Of a stretch of DNA of 64,000 bases, positions 44,317 to 53,696 are shown one piece after another. Numbering within the stretch: the first letter of the stretch is position 1; the number at the start of each line of letters is the position of its first letter. Where the stretch lies: assembly GCA_040544425.1 (NCBI GenBank), contig JBEONO010000015.1, positions 1 through 64,000 on the forward strand, in the 5' to 3' direction. The DNA is from Solimicrobium sp040544425 (GTDB lineage Bacteria > Pseudomonadota > Gammaproteobacteria > Burkholderiales > Burkholderiaceae_D). The position numbers and the translations under genes are program-made. The notes under the pieces are model-generated. The model was given only the letters and a program-made list of their open reading frames with translations, was not told where the DNA came from and searched no databases.

Positions 44317-45681
44317 ATGCTAGATAACCTGACCCAGCGACTTGCCAAAGTCGTCAAAACCATGCGCGGCGAAGCGCGTTTAACCGAAACCAATACCGCG
44401 GAAATGCTGCGTGAAGTCAGGTTGGCCTTGCTGGAAGCGGACGTTGCCTTGCCGGCAGTGCGCGAATTCATCGCCAAGGTCAAAGAAAAAGCATTAGGTG
44501 AAGAAGTCATCTCGTCACTCACCCCAGGCCAGGCCCTGGTCGGCGTCGTGCAACGCGAATTGGCGGCCTTAATGGGTGCGGACCTGGGTGCCAGTGCGTC
44601 GCAACTGAACTTTGCAACCCAACCACCGGCGATCATATTAATGGCCGGCTTACAAGGTGTCGGTAAGACCACCAGCGTGGGTAAGCTGGCCAAATATTTA
44701 CGCGAAACGCAAAAGAAAAAAGTGTTAACGGTTTCTGCCGACGTGTATCGCCCGGCTGCGATCGCTCAGTTAAAGAGCGTCACTGAACAGGTTGGCGCTG
44801 ATTTCTTCCCGACTGAAACGACCGACCAGCCGGTGGCAATCGCCTTGGCAGCACTGGACTTTGCGAAGAAACATCATCACGATGTGCTGATTATCGATAC
44901 TGCCGGTCGACTCGGCATCGATGCGGCCATGATGGAAGAAATCGCTGCAGTTCATGCTGCGGTCAAGCCGATTGAAACTCTGTTTGTGGTGGATGCCATG
45001 GTTGGGCAGGATGCGGTCAACAGTGCACGGGCCTTCCACGATGCCTTGCCTTTGACCGGGATCATCCTGACCAAACTGGACGGTGATTCACGCGGTGGCG
45101 CGGCGCTGTCGGTCAGACACATTACCGGCGTGCCAATCAAGTTTTCTGGCGTATCAGAAAAAATGGACGGACTGGAAGCGTTTGATGCCAGCCGCATGGC
45201 CAACCGTATTTTAGGCATGGGCGATATTCTGGCTCTGGTGCAGGAAGCCCAGAAAAACATGGATGTGTCGGCCGCTCAGGACCTGGCCAACAAGGTAAAA
45301 AGCGGCGGCAAGTTTGATTTGAATGATTTCAAAGCGCAGATCTCGCAAATGAAAAAGATGGGCGGCCTGTCCGGCCTGCTCGATAAACTGCCGGCACAAA
45401 TGCAGCAGGCAGCCAGCGGAGCGAATATGGGTATGGCCGAAAAACAGGTGCGGCGCATGGAAGGCATCATCAATTCAATGACGCCGCAGGAACGTGCCAA
45501 ACCGGATTTGATCAAGGCTTCACGCAAACGCCGCATCGCTGCCGGTGCCGGTGTTCAGATTCAGGAAGTCAATCGCATGCTGGCGCAATTTGAGCAAATG
45601 CAGTCAATGATGAAAAAACTGAAGGGTGGCGGCATGATGAAAATGATGCGCAGCATGAAGGGCATGCTGCCCAATCGCTAA
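44317..45681 (+). CDS. ffh: Signal recognition particle GTPase Ffh
   Basis: Ffh binds 4.5S RNA and signal sequences and delivers ribosomes to FtsY. The 454-residue protein has an NG domain with L-Q-G-V-G-K-T-T, D-T-A-G-R-L and T-K-L-D-G-D motifs and a methionine-rich M domain (M-K-K-M-G-G, then M-M-K-K-L-K-G-G-G-M-M-K-M-M-R) at the C-terminus. I chose the ATG at 44317, where the conserved M-L-D-N-L-T-Q-R-L begins. Confidence 0.97.
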   Translation: MLDNLTQRLAKVVKTMRGEARLTETNTAEMLREVRLALLEADVALPAVREFIAKVKEKALGEEVISSLTPGQALVGVVQRELAALMGADLGASASQLNFATQPPAIILMAGLQGVGKTTSVGKLAKYLRETQKKKVLTVSADVYRPAAIAQLKSVTEQVGADFFPTETTDQPVAIALAALDFAKKHHHDVLIIDTAGRLGIDAAMMEEIAAVHAAVKPIETLFVVDAMVGQDAVNSARAFHDALPLTGIILTKLDGDSRGGAALSVRHITGVPIKFSGVSEKMDGLEAFDASRMANRILGMGDILALVQEAQKNMDVSAAQDLANKVKSGGKFDLNDFKAQISQMKKMGGLSGLLDKLPAQMQQAASGANMGMAEKQVRRMEGIINSMTPQERAKPDLIKASRKRRIAAGAGVQIQEVNRMLAQFEQMQSMMKKLKGGGMMKMMRSMKGMLPNR

Positions 45682-45901
45682 TCCATTTAATTCACTTCTC
45701 CCTATGGGAAAGCGCAGAGAACCGCATATTTTTTCAGCATAAATACAGCGCGCATCAATATTCAGTGAAAAATACGCACAAAAATATTAAAAAACACTTG
45801 CATAGCAAATAAATCCACACCACTATAAGCAATGCGTGACGTGTGGTAATTTTTCTCGCGTATATTAACTAGATTTTTAATCTTCTCAAGGAGGCTTAAC
45901 A

Positions 45902-46354
45902 ATGGCAACAGCCAAAAAACCAGCAGCCGCAGCCAAGAAACCAGCAGCGGCAAAAAAACCAGCAGCCAAGGCCGCAGTCAAGAAGCCAGTCGTAGCGGCG
46001 AAAAAAGCAGCCCCTGCAAAAGCAGCTCCAGCTAAAAAAGCAGCACCGGCAAAAGCAGCAAAACCAGCAGTGAAAGTCGTTAAAGCCAAAGTACCAGCAG
46101 TGAAAAAAGCTAACACCGCTTTCATGAAACCGATGAATCTCTCCCCATCTTTAGCTGCAGTGATTGGCACAGCACCATTGCCACGTACTGAAGTAACAAA
46201 AAAAATCTGGGAATATATCAAGAAGCACAAACTGCAAGACGAAGCAAACAAACGCATGATTAATGGCGATGCAAAATTGGTTGCTGTGTTTGGCGGTAAA
46301 AAACAAGTGTCGATGTTTGAAATGACAAAACTGATTTCAGCTCACTTGTCTTAA
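45902..46354 (+). CDS. SWIB domain protein with Lys/Ala/Pro-rich histone-like tail
   Basis: The first 70 residues are almost only Lys, Ala and Pro (A-A-K-K-P-A-A-K units), as in H1 tails. The last 75 form a SWIB/MDM2 domain (L-A-A-V-I-G ... P-R-T-E-V-T-K-K-I-W-E-Y-I-K-K-H-K-L-Q-D). SWIB occurs in eukaryotic chromatin remodellers and in chlamydiae. Here it probably binds DNA or a nucleoid protein; that is inference. AAGGAGG precedes the ATG. The A/K-rich part is a coding repeat, and the gene has its own terminator. Confidence 0.88.
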   Translation: MATAKKPAAAAKKPAAAKKPAAKAAVKKPVVAAKKAAPAKAAPAKKAAPAKAAKPAVKVVKAKVPAVKKANTAFMKPMNLSPSLAAVIGTAPLPRTEVTKKIWEYIKKHKLQDEANKRMINGDAKLVAVFGGKKQVSMFEMTKLISAHLS

Positions 46355-46376
46355 TTCTTGGGGCAACGCCCTAAAC

Positions 46377-46405
46377 AAAAACGCCCGCATCGCGCGGGCG
46401 TTTTT
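46377..46405. terminator. Bidirectional terminator between the SWIB and transglycosylase genes
   Basis: A GC-rich stem (ACGCCCGC with GCGGGCGT) is flanked by A-rich sequence on the left and TTTTTG on the right, so it can end transcripts on both strands. Confidence 0.9.
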
Positions 46406-46422
46406 GTTTTTGCCGAACCAGT

Positions 46423-47049
46423 TCAGGAATGCGTTGACGCGGGCTTCTGGTACTCCCATTTTTTCCACGCCGCCAGCACCGTATTCGGATATCCAGCCTG
46501 ACCGCGACTGCCGTTATAACGTCCCAGGGCCATAAACAAATCCCCGCCTTCCAGATCGATATACATGCGCAATATTGAACATCCGTAGCGCAAATTGGTC
46601 GTCATATTAAATAATTTTTGTGCATCATTGTCGCCAATCACGCGCGACCAGAACGGCATCACCTGCATCAGTCCGCGCGCCCCGACCATGGATGTGGCGT
46701 ATTTCCGGAACGCCGATTCCACCTGGATCAAGCCAAGCACCATAGCCGGATCCAGACCGGCACGCTTGGCCTCGTACCAGGTGGTTTCCAAAAATTCGAT
46801 GCGAGTGAAGTTGTCCGGAATTTTTTTCTTCAGACGTTGCGACATTTCACCAAGCCACTGCAAATAATTGAGCCGATCTTCGATCGCAGTAAAACTTGGT
46901 TTGGGTGGGCGATTGTCAGTCACGGCGCGAGCTAATGCCGACCTGACCGAATCGGCCAACGCTTCTTCTTTCTGATTGCCAGCGTACGCCAGGCAATTTA
47001 CCAGAAGAAGCACGCAAGCCAGCCCTGTTCTAAATCGCAATTTATTCAT
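46423..47049 (-). CDS. Lytic transglycosylase (SLT domain)
   Basis: A 208-residue exported murein lyase. A signal peptide (about 1-23) is followed by the SLT domain with the catalytic glutamate in Q-V-E-S-A-F and the downstream A-R-G-L-M-Q-V-M-P and R-Y-N-G-S-R-G motifs. It cleaves peptidoglycan to anhydro-muropeptides, the substrates whose later recycling uses ampD, amgK and murU found in this window. It lies 12 bases after proS, so the two are co-transcribed. Confidence 0.9.
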   Translation of the reverse strand: MNKLRFRTGLACVLLLVNCLAYAGNQKEEALADSVRSALARAVTDNRPPKPSFTAIEDRLNYLQWLGEMSQRLKKKIPDNFTRIEFLETTWYEAKRAGLDPAMVLGLIQVESAFRKYATSMVGARGLMQVMPFWSRVIGDNDAQKLFNMTTNLRYGCSILRMYIDLEGGDLFMALGRYNGSRGQAGYPNTVLAAWKKWEYQKPASTHS

Positions 47050-47061
47050 ACGATCAACGGA

Positions 47062-48798
47062 CTACGAAGTCCTCAATTTTTTCTGAATAAAATCCGTCAT
47101 GTCTGCTACTGGAACGGCAGTCGCAGCAGCATCGCGGCGACCTTGATATTCTAGGTTGCCTTCTTTCAGGCCGCGGTCGCCGATGACAATACGATGCGGC
47201 ACGCCAATTAACTCCCAATCGGCAAACATGGCACCCGGCCGCTCACCGCGATCATCCAGGATCACGTCAATGCCAGCGTCAGACAGCGCTGCGTAGAGTT
47301 TTTCGGTCTCAGCCTTGACCAGTTCGCTGCGGTCGTATCCCATTGGGCATAACACGACTTCGAATGGTGCCAGCGTGGTCGGCCACACAATACCCTTGTC
47401 ATCAAAATTCTGTTCGATTGCCGCGCCAAGTATCCGCGTGATACCGATACCATAACAACCCATTTGCAGTAGCTGTGGCTTGCCGTTTTCATCCAGATAA
47501 GTAGCTTTCATGGATTCAGAATACGAGCTGCCCAGTTGAAAAACATGACCAACTTCGATCCCGCGTTGAATCGCCAGTACACCTTTTCCGTCTGGAGATG
47601 GATCACCGGCCTGCACATTGCGAATGTCTGCAACCTGCGGCAGCGGCAAATCGCGCTCCCAATTTACGCCGGTGAAGTGATAACCGACTTCATTGGCGCC
47701 ACAAACGAAGTCGCTCATCATGGCCACGGTACGATCAATCAGCAGGTTGACTGGTGCTTTGGTTCCGATCGGCCCCAGATAGCCGGGCACGCAGGCAAAG
47801 CTCTCAAGGATTTCTGCTTCAGTGGCCATGCGCGAGTTTTGCAAACCGGGGATCTTGCCAACCTTGATCTCGTTCATTTCATGGTCACCACGCAGCAGCA
47901 ACAACCAGATCTGTTTTTTCACCTTGCCATCTTCGCTGGCGTCTACCGCCAGCACCAGTGACTTCACGGTTTGCTGCAACGGTATATTGAGTAATTCGGC
48001 AACCTGTTCACATTTACTCATGTCGGGCGTGGCCACTTTGACGAGTTCCTGTTGCGGCGCGGCGCGTTTGGTCAGCAGGGGCAAAGCTTCTGCCGCTTCC
48101 ATATTGGCTGCATAGTCCGAGCTTGGGCAATACACCAGCGCATCTTCACCGGTATCGGCGATAACGTGGAACTCATGAGAGCCCGTGCCGCCGATACTGC
48201 CGTTGTCGGCGGCCACCGCGCGAAACTGCAAACCAAACCGTTGGAAGATACGCACATACGCATCAAACATGATTTGATAAGATTTTTGCATCGCAGTGAC
48301 ATCGCGATCGAATGAGTACGCGTCTTTCATGGTGAATTCGCGGCCGCGCATCAGACCAAAACGTGGCCGACGCTCATCGCGGAATTTGGTTTGAATGTGA
48401 TAAAAATTGACCGGCAACTGACGGTAAGAACGGATGTCCGATCGTGCCACATCCGTGATCACCTCTTCCGAGGTTGGCTGAATAATATAATCGCGGCCAT
48501 GACGATCTTTAATTCTCAATAACTCCGGACCGTATTTAGTCCAGCGTCCGGTTTCCTGCCAAAGCTCTGCAGGTTGCACAATTGGCATCAGCATTTCTAT
48601 GGCACCGGCACGATTCATTTCTTCGCGCACGATCGCTTCGACTTTGCGAATCACGCGCAAACCCATCGGCATATAGTTGTAAATTCCTGAGCCAAGTCGT
48701 TTTATCAGGCCGGCCCGCATCATTAGTTTATGGCTAACAATTTCGGCATCAGCTGGGGCTTCTTTTAGGGTTGAAATAAAAAATCGGGTTGCGCGCAT
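47062..48798 (-). CDS. proS: Prolyl-tRNA synthetase (bacterial type, with editing domain)
   Basis: The 578-residue enzyme charges tRNA-Pro. Class II motifs include E-M-L-M-P-I-V-Q-P-A-E-L-W, F-R-D-E-R-R-P-R-F-G-L-M-R-G-R-E-F and the C-terminal G-I-G-I-T-R. A YbaK-like editing domain is inserted between motifs 2 and 3 (about 230-380), which hydrolyses Ala-tRNA-Pro. Length agrees with the Gram-negative type. Confidence 0.98.
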   Translation of the reverse strand: MRATRFFISTLKEAPADAEIVSHKLMMRAGLIKRLGSGIYNYMPMGLRVIRKVEAIVREEMNRAGAIEMLMPIVQPAELWQETGRWTKYGPELLRIKDRHGRDYIIQPTSEEVITDVARSDIRSYRQLPVNFYHIQTKFRDERRPRFGLMRGREFTMKDAYSFDRDVTAMQKSYQIMFDAYVRIFQRFGLQFRAVAADNGSIGGTGSHEFHVIADTGEDALVYCPSSDYAANMEAAEALPLLTKRAAPQQELVKVATPDMSKCEQVAELLNIPLQQTVKSLVLAVDASEDGKVKKQIWLLLLRGDHEMNEIKVGKIPGLQNSRMATEAEILESFACVPGYLGPIGTKAPVNLLIDRTVAMMSDFVCGANEVGYHFTGVNWERDLPLPQVADIRNVQAGDPSPDGKGVLAIQRGIEVGHVFQLGSSYSESMKATYLDENGKPQLLQMGCYGIGITRILGAAIEQNFDDKGIVWPTTLAPFEVVLCPMGYDRSELVKAETEKLYAALSDAGIDVILDDRGERPGAMFADWELIGVPHRIVIGDRGLKEGNLEYQGRRDAAATAVPVADMTDFIQKKLRTS

Positions 48799-48979
48799 AA
48801 CAATGAGTTCTTTTTAAATAGAGGAGGTTATAATCAATCCAATTTTAAAGGATTAGTTGGCGTATGCACCCATTGTTTACAGATTTTTGATCCAAACTCG
48901 CCCCAAAACCGTAGTTTTAATGGATTTATACTGAATTCCACTGGTTTGTGCAGGCGCCGCAGAAAGTTTTGAGGACATC

Positions 48980-49579
48980 ATGCTTGATCGTGAAGGCTTT
49001 AGGCCTAACGTAGGCATCATTCTGCTCAACCCTACGAACGAAGTATGGTGGGGCAAACGGGTGCGTGAACACTCCTGGCAATTTCCGCAGGGTGGCATTA
49101 AATACGGCGAAACCCCAGAACAAGCCATGTTTCGGGAGCTCGAAGAAGAAACCGGTTTGCTACCCAAACACGTCAAGGTCATTGGCCGCACGCGTGACTG
49201 GCTTCGTTATGAAGTGCCTGATCATTTCATCAAACGCGATATTCGCGGCCATTACCGCGGCCAAAAACAAATCTGGTTTTTACTCAGGATGACCGGGCGC
49301 GATTGCGACGTGAATCTGCGCGCTTCCAATCATCCCGAATTTGATGCCTGGCGCTGGCACGATTACTGGGTGCCGCTCGATATGGTGATTGAATTCAAAC
49401 GCGAGGTGTACCAGTTGGCGCTGCAGGAATTGTCGCGCTTTTTATCGCGCCCCGAACGCCCCAAACATCGCAGCACCGGACGCTACCTGCGGCAACAACA
49501 ATCGACCAATATTCAGATTGAAATCACCACTGAAATCATCGTCGATATTGCCGATCAACCGACTAAACCGAATGAGTAA
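48980..49579 (+). CDS. rppH: RNA pyrophosphohydrolase RppH
   Basis: RppH removes pyrophosphate from the 5' end of mRNA and triggers decay by RNase E. The 199-residue protein has the N-terminal R-E-G-F-R-P-N-V-G-I-I-L and the Nudix box G-(x5)-E-(x7)-R-E-L-x-E-E-T-G-L. The C-terminal 40 residues are variable. The next gene's ATG overlaps its end by eight bases. Confidence 0.95.
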   Translation: MLDREGFRPNVGIILLNPTNEVWWGKRVREHSWQFPQGGIKYGETPEQAMFRELEEETGLLPKHVKVIGRTRDWLRYEVPDHFIKRDIRGHYRGQKQIWFLLRMTGRDCDVNLRASNHPEFDAWRWHDYWVPLDMVIEFKREVYQLALQELSRFLSRPERPKHRSTGRYLRQQQSTNIQIEITTEIIVDIADQPTKPNE

Positions 49580-50075
49580 AAAATATAAATTAATTTTCGC
49601 CATCTTGGCTTTGGCCACTGCTGTGGCATCACTGGCCGAGGAAAAAGCGGCAGTAAAAGAAGAACCAGCTCCGCCAACTTTGCCCGCGCCAGCAAAACGG
49701 TTCCTTGACTTCTATTCGGCTGGACAACTCAGTTTTGCAATTGACCCTGACTCGATCAGCATTCAACCCGGCGCAGATCAGGAAGTGCGTTACACCTTAC
49801 GCGCAATCAGTAAACAAGGTGCGGTCAATCTCAGTTACGAGGGGATACGCTGCAGCAACCGGCAGAAAATCATCTATGCTGTTGGACTGAAAGATGGACG
49901 TTGGTCATTGGTACGTTCGCCAGAATGGAGCGCGATTTATATCAAAGGCCTCTATATTCCTCATGGCACACTGGCTAACGGATACTTCTGTTCGGTCACC
50001 GATGTTGCTGGCAAGGTTAGCGACATCGTGCATCGTATCGAGTCGCACAAAGCGCTCAACGACCCGTCGAGATAA
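49572..50075 (+). CDS. CNP1-like family exported protein
   Basis: A 167-residue protein with an N-terminal signal peptide (about 1-22), then a linker rich in Lys, Glu and Pro. The conserved part includes Y-E-G-I-R-C and Y-C-S-V-T-D-like segments (here Y-F-C-S-V-T-D), matching the CNP1-like family of Betaproteobacteria. Function is unknown. The start overlaps rppH by eight bases. The stop is seven bases from the convergent proB end. Confidence 0.8.
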   Translation: MSKKYKLIFAILALATAVASLAEEKAAVKEEPAPPTLPAPAKRFLDFYSAGQLSFAIDPDSISIQPGADQEVRYTLRAISKQGAVNLSYEGIRCSNRQKIIYAVGLKDGRWSLVRSPEWSAIYIKGLYIPHGTLANGYFCSVTDVAGKVSDIVHRIESHKALNDPSR

Positions 50076-50082
50076 AACAGCG

Positions 50083-51204
50083 CTAACTGATCAGCACCAG
50101 GTTATCCCGATGGATCAATTCGGATTCTTCAATGAAACCGAGTATGCCTGCAATTTCTGAAGAGGGGCGACGTTTGATGCGGCGCGCATCACCGCTTGAA
50201 TAGTTGCTCAAGCCGCGCGCTATGGCAACGCCGGACTGGCTCAGACAGGTGATTGCAGATCCACGGCCGAACTCGCCGATCACATCCACAACGCCGATTG
50301 GCAACAAAGACTTACCTTCGTTGACCAGTTTATTCACCGCGCCATCGTCCAAAATAAATTGTCCGGCAGTTTGCAGGTGATCCTGCAGCCACTGCTTACG
50401 CGCTGCCAGTGGCTCAGTTTGTGAAACGAGATGGGTACCAATTAATTCGCCCGCCATTAACCTCGTCAATACATCAGGTTCACGCCCCCAGGCAATAATC
50501 GTGTGAGCGCCCGACCTGGCTGCCCGTTTCGCTGCCAAAATTTTGGTTAACATCCCGCCGCGCCCGATGCTGCTCCCTGCTCCACCAGCCATGATTTCCA
50601 ATCTTGGGTCTCCTGCACTGGCATGATGAATAAACTCCGCATCCGGATTTTTGCGCGGGTCAGCACTGTAGAGTCCGGCCTGATCGGTAAGAATGATCAA
50701 GGCGTCGGCCTCGATCAAATTCGCTACCAGGGCACCCAGCGTATCGTTATCGCCCAATTTAATTTCATCCGTGACGACCGTATCGTTTTCATTGATGATC
50801 GGCACAATGCCAAAGCGTAGCAGCGTGCGCAAGGTTGAGCGGGCATTGAGGTAACGTTCGCGATCAGCCAGGTCGGCGTGCGTCAACAAGACTTGCGCCG
50901 TGCCGATCTGATGCTGACGAAAACTGCTTTCATAGATTTGTGCCAAACCCATTTGGCCAACAGCCGCACAGGCCTGCAATTCGTCGATTTCAGTAGGACG
51001 CCTGGAAAATCCCAGCCGCAGCATTCCTTCAGCGATTGCCCCGGAGCTGACCAGAACAACTTCTTTGCCCATGGCCCGCAGGCTGGCAATTTGTGCGGCC
51101 CAGTTTTGAATTGCCGCCTGATCCAGGCCGCGGCCGTCATTGGTGACGAGAGAGGATCCAACTTTGATGATCAGACGTTTACTGGTTTGAAGCTCGGTGG
51201 TCAT
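50083..51204 (-). CDS. proB: Glutamate 5-kinase
   Basis: It phosphorylates glutamate in the first step of proline synthesis and is feedback-inhibited by proline. The 373-residue protein opens with I-I-K-V-G-S-S-L-V-T and contains V-S-S-G-A-I, N-E-N-D-T-V and a C-terminal PUA domain (about 275-373). I chose the ATG at 51204, since the longer frame adds only eight residues without support. Confidence 0.97.
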   Translation of the reverse strand: MTTELQTSKRLIIKVGSSLVTNDGRGLDQAAIQNWAAQIASLRAMGKEVVLVSSGAIAEGMLRLGFSRRPTEIDELQACAAVGQMGLAQIYESSFRQHQIGTAQVLLTHADLADRERYLNARSTLRTLLRFGIVPIINENDTVVTDEIKLGDNDTLGALVANLIEADALIILTDQAGLYSADPRKNPDAEFIHHASAGDPRLEIMAGGAGSSIGRGGMLTKILAAKRAARSGAHTIIAWGREPDVLTRLMAGELIGTHLVSQTEPLAARKQWLQDHLQTAGQFILDDGAVNKLVNEGKSLLPIGVVDVIGEFGRGSAITCLSQSGVAIARGLSNYSSGDARRIKRRPSSEIAGILGFIEESELIHRDNLVLIS

Positions 51205-51334
51205 AACTTTTGGCCTATTAAATATCACGATGCAATTTTAAATAGAATTTCAGTTCCTATGACACTCTTTTTGAAGTGCAATACAACGCACCGGGCTCAT
51301 TTCTTTTGAAAACGACCTGACGATTTTGCTGTTG

Positions 51335-52441
51335 CTAGTCGATGATTTTAAACCGCGGATCATCAGGCTCGATTGACAGGACTGCCTGTGCCGATTCTTC
51401 CATAGTGGTTTCTTCAGAGCGATTTTCCTGGGTGCGCTTTTCAGCCAGATAAGAATAAATCGCCATGACCAGATCTTCGCAACCGGCGCGATTCAATGCA
51501 GATATTTCAAATACCGGACCCTTCCAGGCCAGACGCTTTACGAAATCCTTAACCCGCTTTTTGCGATCAGCTTCCGGCACCATGTCCAATTTATTCAAGA
51601 CCAACCAGCGCGGTTTATCGTATAAGCTCTCATCATACTTGCGCAACTCCTGCGCCAGGGCTTTGGCTTCTTTGACCGGATCAACATCGTCGAACGGAGA
51701 AAAATCAATGATATGCAGCAGCAAACCGGTGCGCTGCAGGTGACGCAAGAATTGATGTCCCAGTCCGGCGCCCTCAGCTGCACCTTCGATCAAACCTGGA
51801 ATATCGGCAATCACGAAGCTTTTTTCGTGACTCACGCGTACCACACCCAAATTCGGATGCAATGTCGTAAACGGATAATCTGCGATTTTAGGACGCGCGT
51901 TTGAAACAGCTGTAATGAAAGTGGACTTGCCGGCGTTTGGCATACCCAACAATCCGACATCGGCCAGCACTTTCAATTCCAGACGAAGTTCGCGACGTTC
52001 GCCTTCTTTTCCGTTGCCGTGTTGGCGCGGTGCGCGGTTGGTCGAGGTCTTAAAGTGAATATTGCCCCATCCGCCATCTCCGCCTTTAGCCAACAACACT
52101 TCCTGGCCATGTTCGGTTAAATCTGCAATCAGTTCTTCCGTATTGCGATCAAAGATCAGCGTTCCGACCGGCATCCGCAGAAAAACATCGTCAGCGCCTT
52201 TGCCGTAACAATCAGCACCGCGACCGTTTTCGCCGCGCTTGGCCATGTGCAGCTTCGAAAAACGAAAATCAACCAGGGTATTGATATTGCGGTCCGCAAC
52301 GGCAAATATGCTGCCGCCCTTGCCGCCATCACCACCGTCGGGGCCACCGAACGGACGAAACTTTTCACGGCAGAATGATGCAATGCCATTTCCACCATCG
52401 CCTGCCACTACCTCTATCCGCGCTTCATCAATAAATTTCAT
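51335..52441 (-). CDS. obgE: GTPase ObgE/CgtA
   Basis: An essential GTPase tied to large-subunit assembly and stringent control. The 368-residue protein has a glycine-rich Obg fold (about 1-158, with G-G-D-G-G-N-G and G-G-P-D-G-G-D-G-G), then a G domain with G-M-P-N-A-G-K-S-T, D-I-P-G-L-I-E-G-A and L-N-K-L-D. It follows rplU-rpmA, the conserved order, and precedes proB by 130 bases. Confidence 0.97.
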   Translation of the reverse strand: MKFIDEARIEVVAGDGGNGIASFCREKFRPFGGPDGGDGGKGGSIFAVADRNINTLVDFRFSKLHMAKRGENGRGADCYGKGADDVFLRMPVGTLIFDRNTEELIADLTEHGQEVLLAKGGDGGWGNIHFKTSTNRAPRQHGNGKEGERRELRLELKVLADVGLLGMPNAGKSTFITAVSNARPKIADYPFTTLHPNLGVVRVSHEKSFVIADIPGLIEGAAEGAGLGHQFLRHLQRTGLLLHIIDFSPFDDVDPVKEAKALAQELRKYDESLYDKPRWLVLNKLDMVPEADRKKRVKDFVKRLAWKGPVFEISALNRAGCEDLVMAIYSYLAEKRTQENRSEETTMEESAQAVLSIEPDDPRFKIID

Positions 52442-52493
52442 GTTCTTTGTCCTTCCTTACTACTCATATTGCCGTGCATGCTAAATCAAAAAA

Positions 52494-52532
52494 GGCACTT
52501 TTATAAATCTAGTTCGGATTTATAAAAATGCC
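52494..52532. repeat. Imperfect hairpin between rpmA and obgE
   Basis: GGCA-ct-TTTATAAATC (52494-52509) pairs with GATTTATAAA-aa-TGCC (52517-52532), separated by a seven-base loop. It lies directly beyond the rpmA terminator, in the obgE leader region. Confidence 0.5.
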
Positions 52533-52534
52533 AT

Positions 52535-52560
52535 AAAAAAAGCTCTACCAATGGTAGAGC
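52535..52560 (-). terminator. Rho-independent terminator after rpmA
   Basis: GCTCTACC (52542-52549) and GGTAGAGC (52553-52560) form a tight stem with a three-base loop, followed on the minus strand by seven T residues. Readthrough to obgE would still be needed if obgE had no promoter of its own. Confidence 0.9.
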
Positions 52561-52662
52561 CTTTATATTGCCAAAGGCTAAGCACTTATTGGATACGCCA
52601 CAAGAGTTCAGCCCGGCTCGAAGTGACCAACCTTCGATACTACACCTCAATCAATACTGCAA

Positions 52663-52932
52663 TTACGCTGCAACAGCTTCAGTTACGATTGTTGCGTACT
52701 GATGTTGTTGAGCGCCTTTGATTACAAACTTGACTTTGCCTGGGACCAAAGCAAATAAAGTGTGATCTTTACCCATTCCAACGTTTTCACCTGGGTGAAC
52801 ACGTGTGCCGCGTTGGCGAATAATGATGCCGCCAGCGTTGATTGCCTGGCCGCCGTAAACTTTTACGCCGAGTCGTTTCGATTCTGAATCACGACCATTA
52901 CGCGTGGTGCCGCCGCCTTTTTTGTGTGCCAT
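52663..52932 (-). CDS. rpmA: 50S ribosomal protein L27
   Basis: An 89-residue basic protein of the large subunit near the peptidyl-transferase centre. It starts M-A-H-K-K-G-G-G-T-T-R-N-G-R-D-S and contains G-Q-A-I-N-A-G-G-I-I-V/I-R-Q-R-G-T-R as usual. It lies 52 bases after rplU. Confidence 0.98.
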   Translation of the reverse strand: MAHKKGGGTTRNGRDSESKRLGVKVYGGQAINAGGIIIRQRGTRVHPGENVGMGKDHTLFALVPGKVKFVIKGAQQHQYATIVTEAVAA

Positions 52933-52984
52933 TTAAGACTCCTTACTAATCTGAAAATATGATTGCCAGCTTCTGATCGAGGTA

Positions 52985-53296
52985 TTAACCGTTAATCGAA
53001 ACAATGTGCAATTCGGTGTAGTTTTGGCGATGCCCTTGATGCTTTTGGTAATGCTTACGACGACGCATCTTGAAAATCGTTACTTTATCGTGACGACCAT
53101 GCGCCACTACCTTAGCCATCACCGTAGCACCTGCAACCAATGGAACCCCAACTTTCAGAGTATCTCCCTCGCCAACGGCAAGGACTTGGTCAATGGTGAT
53201 TTCGGATCCGATGTCTGCAGGTATCTGTTCTATTTTAAGTTTTTGGCCAGCAGCAACTTTATATTGTTTGCCACCAGTTTTTATGACCGCGTACAT
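52985..53296 (-). CDS. rplU: 50S ribosomal protein L21
   Basis: The 103-residue L21 begins Y-A-V-I-K-T-G-G-K-Q-Y and ends with R-R-K-H-Y-x-K-x-Q-G-H-R-Q. I chose the ATG at 53296, with GAGG just upstream, over the in-frame ATG at 53311. It leads the rplU-rpmA pair under the promoter at 53386-53414. Confidence 0.98.
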   Translation of the reverse strand: MYAVIKTGGKQYKVAAGQKLKIEQIPADIGSEITIDQVLAVGEGDTLKVGVPLVAGATVMAKVVAHGRHDKVTIFKMRRRKHYQKHQGHRQNYTELHIVSING

Positions 53297-53696
53297 ATGA
53301 AACCTCATCAAAAATGTGAATATCTTTAAAATCCCTCGTTGATTTATCCTCGAATTGCAGGAACAAAAATTTCAGGAAGCCCACGATTGTACACAAATCA
53401 CCTTTACACGTCAAAACGTTTCAAGAAATTTCGCATAAATTGTCAAGCAACTTTTCAATTAAATTGGTATTTGACAATTTTCCGGCCTGTTAACTGGCGT
53501 CGGATAATTTCTTTTGCCGGACTGACCGCCTCACTAATTGCTTTTTACATATTGATTGCGCTCGAATTGTTTCCAGAAACGACTGAAACTGCGATTTACG
53601 GCATGATTAACAGGAGAATTTTCAGACAAGGTTTATAAGCTGCAAATAAGCATCGTATAATTTCGGCCATCTTGGTTTCTTTATGCAGGTTACATT
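53297..53696. other. Divergent intergenic region between rplU and ispB
   Basis: It holds the rplU promoter and, near ispB, TATAAT (53656-53661), which may be the ispB -10 box, with no clear -35. A 99-codon open frame from a TTG at 53339 crosses the rplU promoter. I do not accept it as a gene. Confidence 0.5.
53386..53414 (-). promoter_or_regulatory. Sigma-70 promoter of rplU-rpmA
   Basis: On the minus strand TTGACG (53409-53414) and TACAAT (53386-53391) are separated by exactly 17 bases, about 90 bases before the rplU start codon. This is close to consensus and fits a highly expressed ribosomal operon. Confidence 0.8.

Noticed and set aside
48829..48834. TATAAT between proS and rppH as an rppH promoter
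   Set aside because: The hexamer is good, but no acceptable -35 lies 16-18 bases upstream.
53339..53638. 99-codon frame between rplU and ispB with a hydrophobic segment
   Set aside because: It starts at TTG without a ribosome-binding site, crosses the rplU promoter and resembles no family known to me.
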